This document shows, in pieces, positions 8,680-17,643 of a stretch of DNA of 64,000 bases (position 1 is its first letter; each line of letters begins with the position of its first letter). Under the pieces are notes generated by a model. It searched no databases, was not told the origin of the DNA, and saw only the letters and a program-made list of their open reading frames with translations. Made by a program: the position numbers and the translations under genes. Origin of the DNA: DASUAS01 sp963841415 (GTDB taxonomy: Bacteria; Actinomycetota; Acidimicrobiia; IMCC26256; DASPTH01). The DNA lies in NCBI GenBank assembly GCA_963841415.1, contig CAWJCN010000001.1, forward strand, positions 1,054,001 through 1,118,000, in the 5' to 3' direction.

Positions 8680-8694
8680 CAATTCGCCGAATTG
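8680..8694. promoter_or_regulatory. Perfect 15-base palindrome upstream of HNH gene
   Basis: The sequence CAATTCG-C-CGAATTG is a perfect inverted repeat with a single central base. It lies 40 bases before the DUF222/HNH start and 12 bases after the SDR stop. It is A/T-rich for this genome, as expected of an operator. Confidence 0.4.
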
Positions 8695-8734
8695 GCCCTC
8701 GCACTTCGGCGGCGAGGTCCGTAGCGTCGAACGC

Positions 8735-9838
8735 GTGTTCGATGATACGCAGCTCAGCCGAGCGCTCGCCGCAGTGGCGGCGGAGGATCGGTCCACGTGG
8801 TCGGCGGCCGCGCGCGCCCGTCGGCTGATCGAGCTGCGCCAGGCCCAGGAGCGTCTCGACGCCGAGGTGCTGCGTGCCGTGGCCGACTGCGACGCCGTCG
8901 ACGCGTGGGTGGTTCGGAGTGGGGCGGCGCGGCTGGCGCGGACCGCCCGCTTCGTCGCCCGGCACCCGCAGACCGCCAAGGCGCTCGACGCCGGCGACGT
9001 GACGGTGCCGCACGTGGAGCTCATGACCGTCGCCGCGCACCGGCGTGACGATCTCTACGCCGAGTACGAGACGGCGCTGCTCGACGCCGCCGCGACGGTG
9101 GACGTGCAGGATTTTCCGCAGGTGACACGGCGTTGGGCGCAGATTGCCGACGACGAGCTCGCGCCGCGCGACGCCGCGTTCGCGTTCGCGCGCCGAGGGT
9201 TCATCCTCTCCCCCACCATCGACGGCAGCGCGGTGTCCGGCTTCTTCGATCCCGAGGCCAGCGCAATCGTGGCGAAGACGCTCGACGACGTGCAGCCGCC
9301 CGAGGGCGCTTCCGACACCGGCACGCAGGCCCAGCGGCGCGCCGACGCGCTCGTGTTGCTCTGCGAACGCGCCCGCGGAGGGAAGCTCGCGGAGTCACGC
9401 CCGATCGCAGGTGCCGAGCTGGTGGCGTCGCACGACGTGCTCGCCCGTCGGCCGCTTGTCGAGCTCGCCGCGTTGCACTGCGAGATCGACGGGTTCGGCC
9501 CGATCCCCCGCATCACCGCGGAGCGCATGGTGTGCGACTGCGCCATCGCCCGACTCGTGGTGAACGCCGAGGGCGAGATCCTCGATCTCGGTCGCCGCAC
9601 CCGCACGATCCCGCGCCGACTCCGTCGGGCGATCAGACTGCGCGATCAGCACTGCCAGTTCCCAGGGTGCCGGGCGCCGGCCGCGTGGTGCGATGTGCAC
9701 CATCTCGTCCACTGGTTGCTCGGCGGAGAGACCAACCTCGACAACTGCGCCCTGCTCTGCAGGCGACATCATGTGGCGGTGCACGAGGGCGGGTGGAAGC
9801 TCGTGCGCGGACCCGACGGACTTACGCTGGCGGCGTGA
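8735..9838 (+). CDS. DUF222 domain / HNH endonuclease signature protein (13E12-like)
   Basis: The 367-residue protein has an alpha-helical DUF222 region over about the first 270 residues. A C-terminal HNH module follows, with C-x4-C in QFPGCRAPAAWCDVHHL, the catalytic HH, the N in GGETNLDNC, and RRHH. This is the 13E12-like family, repeated many times in actinobacterial genomes and suspected to be mobile or nicking endonucleases. It starts with GTG and stands alone. A palindrome lies just upstream and a short dispersed repeat just downstream. Confidence 0.87.
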   Translation: MFDDTQLSRALAAVAAEDRSTWSAAARARRLIELRQAQERLDAEVLRAVADCDAVDAWVVRSGAARLARTARFVARHPQTAKALDAGDVTVPHVELMTVAAHRRDDLYAEYETALLDAAATVDVQDFPQVTRRWAQIADDELAPRDAAFAFARRGFILSPTIDGSAVSGFFDPEASAIVAKTLDDVQPPEGASDTGTQAQRRADALVLLCERARGGKLAESRPIAGAELVASHDVLARRPLVELAALHCEIDGFGPIPRITAERMVCDCAIARLVVNAEGEILDLGRRTRTIPRRLRRAIRLRDQHCQFPGCRAPAAWCDVHHLVHWLLGGETNLDNCALLCRRHHVAVHEGGWKLVRGPDGLTLAA

Positions 9839-9840
9839 GC

Positions 9841-9873
9841 GTGAGCGAGCCCGGTATCCCGGCGAGTAGCGAA
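9841..9873 (+). repeat. Short dispersed repeat, copy 3
   Basis: GTGAGCGAGC followed by GGTATCCCGGCGAGTAGCGA lies between the HNH gene and the YkgJ-like gene. Its 21-base core (9853-9873) matches copy 1 at 18 of 21 positions. Confidence 0.5.
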
Positions 9874-9890
9874 CGACCAATGGTCGCCGC

Positions 9891-10421
9891 GTGAGTGGGG
9901 CGACGCGTTCGGCCGGACGGTTTTCGGAGTGGCTCGACGAGCTGCAGGCCGCGCACGAGATGTCAGTGCCCTGCGGTACGTGCACCGCGTGCTGCACGTC
10001 ATCGCAGTTCGTGCACATCGCCCCCGACGAGACCGACACGCTCGTGCGCGTGCCGGCGGCGTTGCGCTTCCCCGCGCCCGGACTGCCGGAGGGCCACGTG
10101 GTGCTCGGGTACGACGAGCGGGGGCACTGCCCGATGCTGGTCGACGGCGCGTGCTCGATCTACGAGCACCGTCCCCGCACCTGTCGCACCTACGACTGTC
10201 GCGTGTTCGCCGCCACCGGCGTCGGGCCCGACGCGAGTCAACCGGACATCGCGGCCCGGGTCGGTGAGTGGCGGTTCGACGTCGACGATCGGGCTCGGTG
10301 GGAATCCGTGCGGGACTCGGTGCCCCACGGCGGGCCGCCGCTCGAACGGGCGCTCCGCGCGCTCGGTGCGCTCAGTGCACTCAGTGCGCGGCCGACTCCA
10401 GGATCGCCATCGCCTGGGTGA
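9891..10421 (+). CDS. YkgJ-family cysteine-cluster protein
   Basis: The 176-residue protein has CGTCTACC near residue 28, a second cluster in GHCPMLVDGACSIYEHRPRTC, and a final DC. This is the zinc/iron-binding CxxCxxCC signature of the YkgJ family. Members may bind a metal or Fe-S cluster, but the biochemical role is not settled. The GTG start follows a short repeat. The C-terminus overlaps the convergent ferritin-like gene by 41 bases, so the last dozen residues are compositionally odd. Confidence 0.78.
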   Translation: MSGATRSAGRFSEWLDELQAAHEMSVPCGTCTACCTSSQFVHIAPDETDTLVRVPAALRFPAPGLPEGHVVLGYDERGHCPMLVDGACSIYEHRPRTCRTYDCRVFAATGVGPDASQPDIAARVGEWRFDVDDRARWESVRDSVPHGGPPLERALRALGALSALSARPTPGSPSPG

Positions 10422-10863
10422 CCCGCTCTCCGTGCAACGTCTCCTCGCGGCCGTTGAGGCGAAGGAGGCGCGCCACGTCGGGATCGGGCTCGTTGTCGGC
10501 CCAGCCCTGGTACCCGGCGTCGCCCGCCTGCTCGCCGGCCACGATGAACGGAAGCATGGCGGGATCGACCACGTCGGGGAGGGCGATGCTGTAGCGCTCC
10601 TGCAGCTCGGCCGACGGCGCGAACTCCCGGCCTTGTTTGATCGCGATGGCGCGCGCGATGCGGCGGGCGTGCCCGAGCTCCTCCTTGGCGTTCCGGCGGA
10701 AGAGCGCAGCTGCTTCGTCGTTGCCGATGCGGTCGGCGAGGACGTTGTAGAAGTCCTCGCCGCTGCATTCGAGCTTGTACATGAGCTCCATGGCCGGGAC
10801 GTCGAGCCGGTCGAGCTGCGCGAGGGCCTGCGACGCGCTGGCGAAATCGAGTTCGTCGGTCAT
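10381..10863 (-). CDS. Ferritin-like di-iron protein
   Basis: The 160-residue all-helical protein carries E26 and E32 region glutamates, E62-x2-H65, and E141-x2-H144. This fits two E...ExxH pairs of a rubrerythrin/ferritin-like di-iron site. It could detoxify peroxide, store iron, or act as an oxidase. The ATG at 10863 is preferred over an upstream in-frame start that would add 11 poor residues. It is divergent from an enoyl-CoA hydratase, with only 31 bases between them. Confidence 0.72.
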   Translation of the reverse strand: MTDELDFASASQALAQLDRLDVPAMELMYKLECSGEDFYNVLADRIGNDEAAALFRRNAKEELGHARRIARAIAIKQGREFAPSAELQERYSIALPDVVDPAMLPFIVAGEQAGDAGYQGWADNEPDPDVARLLRLNGREETLHGERVTQAMAILESAAH

Positions 10864-10894
10864 GGGGCCAGCGTAGGCCGATACCGTCGGGGGC

Positions 10895-11677
10895 ATGCCG
10901 ATCCACTACACGGCCGACGACCACGTGGTCACGATCACCATCGACCGGCCCGCCCGGCGCAACGCCCTCGACCTGGAGCACTTCGATGCGCTGGCCGACG
11001 CATGGAAGCGCTTCCGCGACGACGGCGATGCGTGGGTCGCCATCGTGACCGGGGTCGACGACGCGTTCTGTGCCGGCGGCGACCTCCGCGACTACCTACC
11101 TCTGCTGACCGCCGCCGCGCCCGAGGATCGGGCGAAGTTCCGCTCGGGCACCGAGGCGGTGCTGCGCGATCTCGACGTCTACAAACCGATCATCGCCGCC
11201 GTGAACGGGCCGTGCGTCGCGGGTGGCATGGAGCTGCTCAACGGCACCGACATCCGCCTGGCCTGCCCCGAAGCGGTGTTCGGCATGCTCGAACCCAAGC
11301 GCGGCATCTTCGCCAGCGGCGGCACCAGCGCGCGCTTGCCCCGCCAGATCCCCTGGCCGGCGGCGATGGAGCTCCTGCTCACCGCCGAACCCGTGCCCGC
11401 GACGCGGGCACTCGAGATGGGTCTCCTCAACGAGATCGTCCCGCGCGCCCGACTGGTCGAGCGCGCGCTGGAGTGGGCGGCGCGCATCACCGAGAACGCA
11501 CCCCTCGCCGTTGCCGCCACCAAGGAGAGCGCGCTGCGCGGTCTCGCCGCCGAGTCACTCGCCGAGGCGCTGAAGATCGAAGCGCGCATCAGCGCACGTG
11601 TGTTGGCCAGCAACGACGCGCGTGAGGGGCCCCGCGCGTTCACCGAGAAGCGCCCGCCGACCTGGACCGGGACCTAG
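10895..11677 (+). CDS. Enoyl-CoA hydratase/isomerase family protein
   Basis: This 260-residue crotonase has the N-terminal TIDRPARRNAL, the first oxyanion-hole motif AFCAGGDL near residue 57, and the second in NGPCVAGGMELL near 110. The glutamate positions used for hydration are MLEPKRGI and similar. It probably hydrates or isomerises an acyl-CoA in beta-oxidation or aromatic-ring catabolism. It overlaps the end of the convergent F420-type reductase by 4 bases. Confidence 0.85.
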   Translation: MPIHYTADDHVVTITIDRPARRNALDLEHFDALADAWKRFRDDGDAWVAIVTGVDDAFCAGGDLRDYLPLLTAAAPEDRAKFRSGTEAVLRDLDVYKPIIAAVNGPCVAGGMELLNGTDIRLACPEAVFGMLEPKRGIFASGGTSARLPRQIPWPAAMELLLTAEPVPATRALEMGLLNEIVPRARLVERALEWAARITENAPLAVAATKESALRGLAAESLAEALKIEARISARVLASNDAREGPRAFTEKRPPTWTGT

Positions 11678-12096
11678 CGTTCGAGCACCACCATGGCGAT
11701 GGATCGGCTGGTCTTTGCCTGGTAGGCGTCGTACCGGTTGCCGTTGACCTGGTTGACCAGCTTCCAGAGGCGCGTGTAGTCGGAGTCGTGGGGGGTGACG
11801 ACCCGCGCGCTCGCGTCGTAGCGCTCCGATCCGACGTGCACGGCCACCGCGGAGTCGCGCTGCACGTTGAGGAGCCACGCCGGCGGGTGGTCGTCGCCGC
11901 CGTTCGACGCCACGACGACGCGGCGGACATCGCCGTCGTCGGCGTAGGCCAGCACGGAATCGCGCGGCAGCCCGGACTTTCGGCCACGCGTGGTCAGCAC
12001 GAGGCACGGAACCCAGGCGAAGCGGCGGCCCAGCGTGCCGCTCAGCGCGTAGACCCGTCGATGGAGCTTCCCGAACCAGTGGAAGAACGCCAGCAC
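11674..12096 (-). CDS. Deazaflavin (F420)-dependent nitroreductase-family protein (DDN-like)
   Basis: The 140-residue split-barrel protein has LTTRGRKSGLPR near residue 35 and PPAWLLNV near 73, the hallmarks of the DDN/Rv3547 family that uses cofactor F420H2. It would reduce a quinone-like or nitro substrate at the membrane or in the cytosol. Its presence implies that the organism makes F420, in line with an actinobacterial host. Its natural substrate is unknown. Confidence 0.82.
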   Translation of the reverse strand: MLAFFHWFGKLHRRVYALSGTLGRRFAWVPCLVLTTRGRKSGLPRDSVLAYADDGDVRRVVVASNGGDDHPPAWLLNVQRDSAVAVHVGSERYDASARVVTPHDSDYTRLWKLVNQVNGNRYDAYQAKTSRSIAMVVLER

Positions 12097-12187
12097 GGCG
12101 CGGACTGTACCGGCGCGGTCACTTGGTCTCCCCGGCGGAACACCACGTAGGTTCGGACTCAGCCCAATTCACGAGGGAGTCTCCTCC

Positions 12188-13081
12188 ATGCCCCGCGCCC
12201 GGATCGGCAAGTTGTTCCACCTCACCCCGCTGGTCGACGACCTCGGCAAGGCCGAGTACTTCTTCAACACGGTGTTCGCGCCGCTGTGCATGATGCGGAA
12301 CTACTCGGAGCACTGGCACCGCCACGCCGCGATCTACGTGATCGGCGAGACGTCGATCGAGCCCATGCACTGCCTGCCGCCGGAGCCAGGGAACGAGGCG
12401 ACGAGTTGGTACCGCTACGCCGAGCGCTTCGGACCGCGGGTCCACAACCTGGCGTTCTACGTGGAGGACATCGACGACCTGGCCGAGCGGCTCCAGGCCG
12501 CGGGCGTACGGATCACCGACGCCGGATCGGGCACCACGGTGTTCTGCCACCCCAAGGACACGCCGGGCATGCTCGAGTTCCACCCCGCCAGCGGTGGGTT
12601 GTGGGAGCAGGTCGACCCGCGGTACCGACCCGAGTGGAACGCGTTCCGTGACGGCTACTGGTCGCAGCATCCCCTCGGGTTGCTCCGGACGTCGCACATC
12701 ACCGTCGCGACCGGCGACCTCGGCGCGGCCGAGCAGCTGTACCTCGACGTGCTCGACGCGCAGCCACTCCCCGAGCAGGCGTCGACCGTCCCGGGAGCTT
12801 CATCGCGCTACTTCCTCGTCGGGGAGGACACGGTCGTGGAGATGATGGACCCGGGCGACACCGACTCCCTCGCGGCCCGCGACCTCGAGCGGGTCGGGCC
12901 GTCCGTCACCGGCGTCACCTTCACGGTGCGCGATCTCGCCGCGGCCGCAGAGTGGATCGGCCACTTCGACGTCCCCGTGGCCGAGATCACCGAGGCGGAG
13001 ATCCGTCTCGACGTGGAGGGCACGTGGGGTTGCGAGTACCGCTTCACCGAGCACGCGCTCACGGGCGACCCGCGCGCGTGA
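12188..13081 (+). CDS. Two-domain VOC (glyoxalase/dioxygenase fold) protein
   Basis: The 297-residue protein contains two vicinal-oxygen-chelate domains, about residues 8-140 and 165-290. The first has LFHLTPLVDDLGKAEYFF and LEFHPA; the second has HITVATGDLGAAEQLY. Such pairs occur in extradiol dioxygenases, glyoxalases and many unassigned enzymes. The first domain keeps His and Glu candidates for a metal site. The gene converges on, and slightly overlaps, the amidohydrolase at 13059. Confidence 0.8.
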   Translation: MPRARIGKLFHLTPLVDDLGKAEYFFNTVFAPLCMMRNYSEHWHRHAAIYVIGETSIEPMHCLPPEPGNEATSWYRYAERFGPRVHNLAFYVEDIDDLAERLQAAGVRITDAGSGTTVFCHPKDTPGMLEFHPASGGLWEQVDPRYRPEWNAFRDGYWSQHPLGLLRTSHITVATGDLGAAEQLYLDVLDAQPLPEQASTVPGASSRYFLVGEDTVVEMMDPGDTDSLAARDLERVGPSVTGVTFTVRDLAAAAEWIGHFDVPVAEITEAEIRLDVEGTWGCEYRFTEHALTGDPRA

Positions 13082-14428
13082 TCGCGGCCGCGATCGTCGG
13101 CTGCAACTCCTCCACCCAGTCGCGGCGCGGTCGGTGACGGCGCGCTCCACGTCGTCGTCGGAGATGCCGTACACCGCGCGCGCGTTCACACCGAGGATCT
13201 TCGCCTTCGTTGCCGCGGTGAGCGCGGGATAGCCGAACTCCTCCTGCATGCGCTCGGGGATCTCGAAGGCACGGAAGGCGTCGATGAGCGGTTGGGGCGA
13301 GCCGTACCAGATCGAGTCGGTGCCCCACGCGATGCGATCGGGCCCGACCGCGCCGAGCAGCTTGCCGAGCACGTGCGCAGCCTCCATCGGTCGACGCAAC
13401 ATGAGGTACCACGTGCTGCCGAGCTCGGCGTAGACGTTGCTCCCCGGCCGCACACCCGCGGCGGCCAGGCTCGCCACCAGCCGGTCGACGCCGGCCAACG
13501 AGTCGGCCGGTGCGTCGGGGTCGTACGGTCCTTCTTCGCCGTCGGGATCGCGCTCGTAGCCCGAGTGGTACACGAGGAACGTCACGCCGGGGAACGCCGC
13601 CGCCGCGGGCCCGACGTCGCGCGGTGACGCGGCGGCGACCGACGCCGCCGGGATGGGACCGCCGAGCCCCTTGTGCACTGCCACCACCGGCGCTCGTGAC
13701 GCCTCGACTCGCGCCAGGAACGCGTAGCCGACCTCGTCATCGTCGAGGAACCACCCGCCAGTGGGCGACGCCGCGGTCGGCGGACCGTAGAGCGGGTAGC
13801 ACTTCCAGCCCGACGGCCGGAGCTCGTCGTCGAGCTCGGTCATGCGATCGAGCTCGGCGGGGCCGAGGTTGGGGTGCACGATGGTGTGCGTGCGCACCCG
13901 GCCCGCGCCCGCGTAGCGGTCGACGAGCTCGCGCGCGGCCGCGATCTGCGGGTTCAGGAGCACGTTGTGACCGGCGTCGCCGGGCGTCGACGTGAGCAGC
14001 GCGATCGCGGTCTCGCTCGACGCGAATACGTTGGTGGCCCACACCGCGGCGTCGAGCAGGTGGGGGTCGACCGCGTCGCCCCACCGGTCGGCGTCGACCA
14101 TCTGCAGGTAGCCCGTGAGCGCCTCGGCACCATCGCCGTGCCAGCGGGCGGGGTCGACCAGGTGCGTCTGGGCGTCGATGACGGGACCGGTCGACGCGAA
14201 GGCGGCGTCGGCCGCTTCGAGGTCGCGCTCGGCTTCCGCCGGCACCGGGTAGTAGCCGCCACCGGCGAGCTCGTCGAGCGCGCGCAGGACCGCAGCGGTG
14301 CCGCGCCGGTCGTCGAGCGCGACCAACCGCTCCTCCACCAGGCTGGCGACGTGGCGGAGCCGGTCGTCCCACGGCACCGGCGCGTACTCGTCGGACGAGC
14401 GGGGCCGGAGCAGCGGCGGGACGATCAC
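13059..14428 (-). CDS. Amidohydrolase-fold metal-dependent hydrolase (frameshifted near C-terminus)
   Basis: The protein matches predicted TIM-barrel hydrolases with VIDAQTHLVDP, a YHSG strand and IAWGTDSIWYG. The GTG start overlaps the nitroreductase stop by 4 bases. Near 13110-13120 the frame breaks. After TDRAATG the current frame runs antisense through the VOC gene to 12800, whereas the alternative frame gives DWVEELQPTIAAAI and stops at 13059. One missing base would restore a normal tail. The gene is last in the leftward TetR/acyl-CoA dehydrogenase operon. It may decarboxylate or hydrolyse an intermediate. Confidence 0.75.
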
Positions 14429-15087
14429 CGACGCGTGTCGGGAACTGGCGCGCCCCATTCGTCCCAGAAGGTGATGGTTTCGGGCGCCGGTCGATCGGCC
14501 GGGCGGAAGTCGGTCCCGATGGTGTGCGCGACCGGGAACATCGCGACCTGCGTGACGGTGTCGGGGACACCGAGCAGCTCCGCCGCCGCGGGTTCGTTCC
14601 ACAAGTGCGCGGTGGTCCACACCGAACCGAGGCCACGCGAGCGCAGCGCGAGGAGGAAGCTCCACGCCGCGGGGAGGATCGAGCCGAACGTCGCCGCCGT
14701 CATGCCGAGGGGCGCGCCATCGACGCGGCGCTCGATGCACGGGATCACCAGCACCGGCACCTGTTCGAAGGTCCGGGCGAGCTGGAGCGCGCTCTCGTAG
14801 ACGCGCTTGCGCTGGCCCTCCTCGGTCTCGACCACCTTGCGTTCGAGGTGAGCGAGGCAACCGCCGCGGTAGATGTCGGCGAGCCCGGCCTTCTTCGCCG
14901 CGTCGGTGACCACCAGCCACCGCCAGTTCTGGTCGTTGCTCGCGGTGGGCGTCTGCTGGGCGAGCGCGATGCACTCGAGGATCACGGCCGGGTCGACGGG
15001 CCGATCGAAGTCGAGCCGACGCCGGACGGCGCGGGTCGTCGACAGCAGGGCGTCTGTGACGGTCGTGTCGAAGGGCAGGTCGGACAT
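14425..15087 (-). CDS. Nitroreductase family FMN oxidoreductase
   Basis: The 220-residue protein has the flavin-binding start STTRAVRRRLDFDRPV, QQTPTASNDQNW near residue 44, and the GLGSVW segment near 160. These mark a nitroreductase-fold FMN enzyme using NAD(P)H. It sits 6 bases after the acyl-CoA dehydrogenase and overlaps the following amidohydrolase start. In a catabolic operon it may reduce an enone or nitro group; the substrate is unknown. Confidence 0.85.
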   Translation of the reverse strand: MSDLPFDTTVTDALLSTTRAVRRRLDFDRPVDPAVILECIALAQQTPTASNDQNWRWLVVTDAAKKAGLADIYRGGCLAHLERKVVETEEGQRKRVYESALQLARTFEQVPVLVIPCIERRVDGAPLGMTAATFGSILPAAWSFLLALRSRGLGSVWTTAHLWNEPAAAELLGVPDTVTQVAMFPVAHTIGTDFRPADRPAPETITFWDEWGAPVPDTRR

Positions 15088-15093
15088 GGTCCC

Positions 15094-16269
15094 TCAGTTC
15101 CGCGGGATCTGGCTCCAGGGCGTGTTGGGATCGAGCCCCGGCTCGCGCGGGAGGCCCAACACGCGCTCGCCGATGATGTTCATCTGGATCTGCGTGGTGC
15201 CGCCGGCGATGGTCGCCGCGGGCGTGCTCGCGAACGACAGGACGACGTCGTGGCGCCCGGCCCCACGTTCGTCCACCTGGTCGCGCGTGTAGGGCTGCGA
15301 GAGGATGATCCCGGCGGGACCCATGAGGTCGACCACCAGCTCGCCCACGTCGGTGAGCACCCGGCCCGAGAGCAGCTTGAGGATCGAGCCCTCGGGTCCC
15401 GGCACGCCCTTCTCCCGCTTCGCCTGCGCGCGGAGGCTGCCGAGCCGGAGCACCTCGGCGTCGACCCAGAGCCGCAGGAGGCGGTCGCGCTGCATCGGGT
15501 TGCCGTCGCCGTACTCGGCCCACGCCTCCACCGCGCGCGCGATCGGGCCCGACCCACGCGGCGCGACCTCACTGCCGATCGACACACGCTCGTTCATGAG
15601 GGTCGCGTTGGCGACACGCCAACCCTCCCCCACCGCGCCGACGCGCATCGCGTCGGGCACGACCGCGTCGGTGAAGAACACCTCGTTGAATCCGGAAGCG
15701 CCGGCCATGCTGCGGATGCCGCGCACCTCGACGCCCGGTTGCTGCATGTCGACGATGAACGCGCTGAGCCCCTTGTGCTTGGGCGCCTCGGGGTCGGTGC
15801 GCGCCAGCAACAGCCCGAAGCGCGACAGGTGCGCCTGCGACGTCCAGATCTTGGAGCCGTTCACGATCCACTGGTCGCCGTCACGCACCGCGCTCGTCGC
15901 GAGCCCCGCCACGTCGGATCCGGCACCGGGCTCGCTGAAGAGCTGGCACCAGATCTCCTCGGCGGTGAAGATCGGCCGGAGGAACCGCGCCTGCTGCTCG
16001 CGGGTGCCACGGGCGACGATCGTCGGGCCGCACATCCCGATGCCCATCGCGTTGCGGATCCACGGGGAGCGCCGGCCGGCGCGCTCGAGCGCCTCGTCGA
16101 CGATCTCCTGCAGCGCGGGCTCGGCGTCGAGGCCACCGAGGCCGACCGGGTAGTCCATGCGCGCGAGCCCGGCGTCGAACTGCGCGCCGAGGAAGGTCGT
16201 CTCGTCGTCGTCACCGTGCTGGGCGAGCAGCGTGGACACGCGCTCGCGCACGTCAGCTTCGGTCACCAT
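15094..16269 (-). CDS. Acyl-CoA dehydrogenase
   Basis: This 391-residue protein has FSEPGAGSDVAG, WTSQAH and the C-terminal TTQIQMNIIGERVLGLPREP of FAD acyl-CoA dehydrogenases. It is closest in style to the FadE-type enzymes of sterol and side-chain catabolism. It removes hydrogens across the alpha-beta bond of an acyl-CoA and passes electrons to ETF. The ATG at 16269 overlaps the aldo/keto reductase stop by 7 bases. It belongs to the leftward TetR-headed operon. Confidence 0.88.
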   Translation of the reverse strand: MVTEADVRERVSTLLAQHGDDDETTFLGAQFDAGLARMDYPVGLGGLDAEPALQEIVDEALERAGRRSPWIRNAMGIGMCGPTIVARGTREQQARFLRPIFTAEEIWCQLFSEPGAGSDVAGLATSAVRDGDQWIVNGSKIWTSQAHLSRFGLLLARTDPEAPKHKGLSAFIVDMQQPGVEVRGIRSMAGASGFNEVFFTDAVVPDAMRVGAVGEGWRVANATLMNERVSIGSEVAPRGSGPIARAVEAWAEYGDGNPMQRDRLLRLWVDAEVLRLGSLRAQAKREKGVPGPEGSILKLLSGRVLTDVGELVVDLMGPAGIILSQPYTRDQVDERGAGRHDVVLSFASTPAATIAGGTTQIQMNIIGERVLGLPREPGLDPNTPWSQIPRN

Positions 16270-17264
16270 GCGTAGGCCTCGGGGGCGGGGCCGCCCGGGC
16301 CGGGGAAGATCTCGTCGAGGCGGGCGAGCGCGTCGGCGTCGAGCTGCACGTCGAGTGCGCCCATCGCGGTGTCGAGCTGGTCGAGCGTGCGCGGACCGAT
16401 GATCGGCGCGGTGACCACCGGTTGGTGGAGGAGCCACGCAAGCGCGACGTCGGCCGGCGCGTGACCGAGCTCGGCGCAGAACTTCTCCCACTGCTCGAGT
16501 TGCGGGCGCATCGTCTCGACGCGCGCCTGCAGGCCCGCGTTGCCGCGCCGTCCACCTGCAGCGCGGTCGGCGAGCACGCCACCGAGCAGCCCACCGCCGA
16601 GCGGACTCCACGGGATCATGCCGACGCCGTACTGCTCGCACGCGGGAAGCACTTCGAGCTCCACCGTCCGTGCGGTGAGGTTGTAGAGGCTCTGCTCCGA
16701 CACGAGGCCGAGCGAGCCGCGGTGCGCGGCCGCCTCGTTGGCCTGCACGAGGTGCCACCCGGCGAAGTTGCTGCTGCCGACGTAGAGCACCTTGCCCTGC
16801 TGCAGGAGGACGTCCATGGCTTGCCAGATCTCGTCCCACGGCGTGTCCCGGTCGACGTGGTGCATCTGGTAGAGGTCGATGTGGTCGGTCTGCAGCCGGC
16901 GCAGGCTGTCGTCGCACGCGCGGCGAATGGCCAGCGCGGAGAGCCGCCCCGTGTTCGGCCACGGGTCGCGCGAGTTGTACACCTTGGTCGCGAGCACGGT
17001 GCGCTCGCGACGGCGGTCGCCCTGCGCGAACCAGCGGCCGATGATCGACTCGGTGAGCCCGTGCCCGTCGCCGTAGACGTTGGCGGTGTCGAAGAAGTTG
17101 ATCCCGAGGTCGAGGCCGCGGTCCATGATGCGGTGACCCTCGTCCTCCTCGGTCTGCACGCCGGCGTCGCCGCGCATGCCGAAGTTCATGGTGCCGAGGC
17201 AGAGCGGGCTCACCCGCAGGCCGGTGCGGCCGAGTCGTCGATAATCCAGTTGGGTTCCGGTCAT
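16263..17264 (-). CDS. Aldo/keto reductase
   Basis: The protein has LGLRVSPLCLGTMNFG-like N-terminal strands, the catalytic tyrosine in DTANVYGDG, the lysine in LATKVYN, and the histidine in LYQMHHVDRDTP. The AKR tetrad of D, Y, K and H is therefore present. It is an NADPH-dependent carbonyl reductase of the YdhF/Tas group. The ATG at 17264 (333 residues) is chosen; a GTG at 17273 would add three residues. It lies 55 bases after the cupin and overlaps the acyl-CoA dehydrogenase. Confidence 0.87.
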   Translation of the reverse strand: MTGTQLDYRRLGRTGLRVSPLCLGTMNFGMRGDAGVQTEEDEGHRIMDRGLDLGINFFDTANVYGDGHGLTESIIGRWFAQGDRRRERTVLATKVYNSRDPWPNTGRLSALAIRRACDDSLRRLQTDHIDLYQMHHVDRDTPWDEIWQAMDVLLQQGKVLYVGSSNFAGWHLVQANEAAAHRGSLGLVSEQSLYNLTARTVELEVLPACEQYGVGMIPWSPLGGGLLGGVLADRAAGGRRGNAGLQARVETMRPQLEQWEKFCAELGHAPADVALAWLLHQPVVTAPIIGPRTLDQLDTAMGALDVQLDADALARLDEIFPGPGGPAPEAYAW

Positions 17265-17319
17265 GGCCGGCACGCTACGACCGCGGCCGCGCCGTCCACC
17301 ACCGGACGCGCGACTCGGT

Positions 17320-17643
17320 TCAGTCCTTCAGCTCGATGATGAACTCGTGGTAGGGCTCGGACCCGACGTTGCGGGCGGTCTCGATCCCGCCGCGCTCGAC
17401 GTAGACCACCGAGCCCGGGGTCACGTCAGCCTCGAAGTACTCCGGGAATTGGCTGCCCGTGTCGGGCTCCTGCTGCGCGGCGACGCGGTCGCCACCGAGG
17501 ATCACCAGGATGTAGTCGAGCTCGTGCTGGTGGACGTTGCTATCGGTGCCGGGCGCCAGGGTCAGCTCCCAGATCCGCACCCGGTCGTTCTCGAACACGA
17601 CCTCGTCGCCCATCGGTCCGAGCACTCGTGTTGCTTCGCTCAT
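17320..17643 (-). CDS. Small cupin-domain protein
   Basis: The 107-residue single cupin has VHQHELDYILVILGG for the first conserved motif, with H-x-H and E, and GSVVYVERGGIETARN for the second. It probably binds a metal and a small ligand; it could be a sensor or an isomerase/dioxygenase. Its ATG overlaps the TetR stop by 4 bases, so the regulator and cupin are co-translated. Confidence 0.72.
   Translation of the reverse strand: MSEATRVLGPMGDEVVFENDRVRIWELTLAPGTDSNVHQHELDYILVILGGDRVAAQQEPDTGSQFPEYFEADVTPGSVVYVERGGIETARNVGSEPYHEFIIELKD

Noticed and set aside
12800..13058. Continuation of the amidohydrolase frame through the VOC gene
   Set aside because: The sequence after about 13115 does not match the family and is the antisense of a well-supported gene; the neighbouring frame gives a normal tail and stop.
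14524..16275. 583-codon plus ORF across the nitroreductase and acyl-CoA dehydrogenase
   Set aside because: It is antisense to two genes with clear motifs, and rich in Arg/His/Glu without domains.
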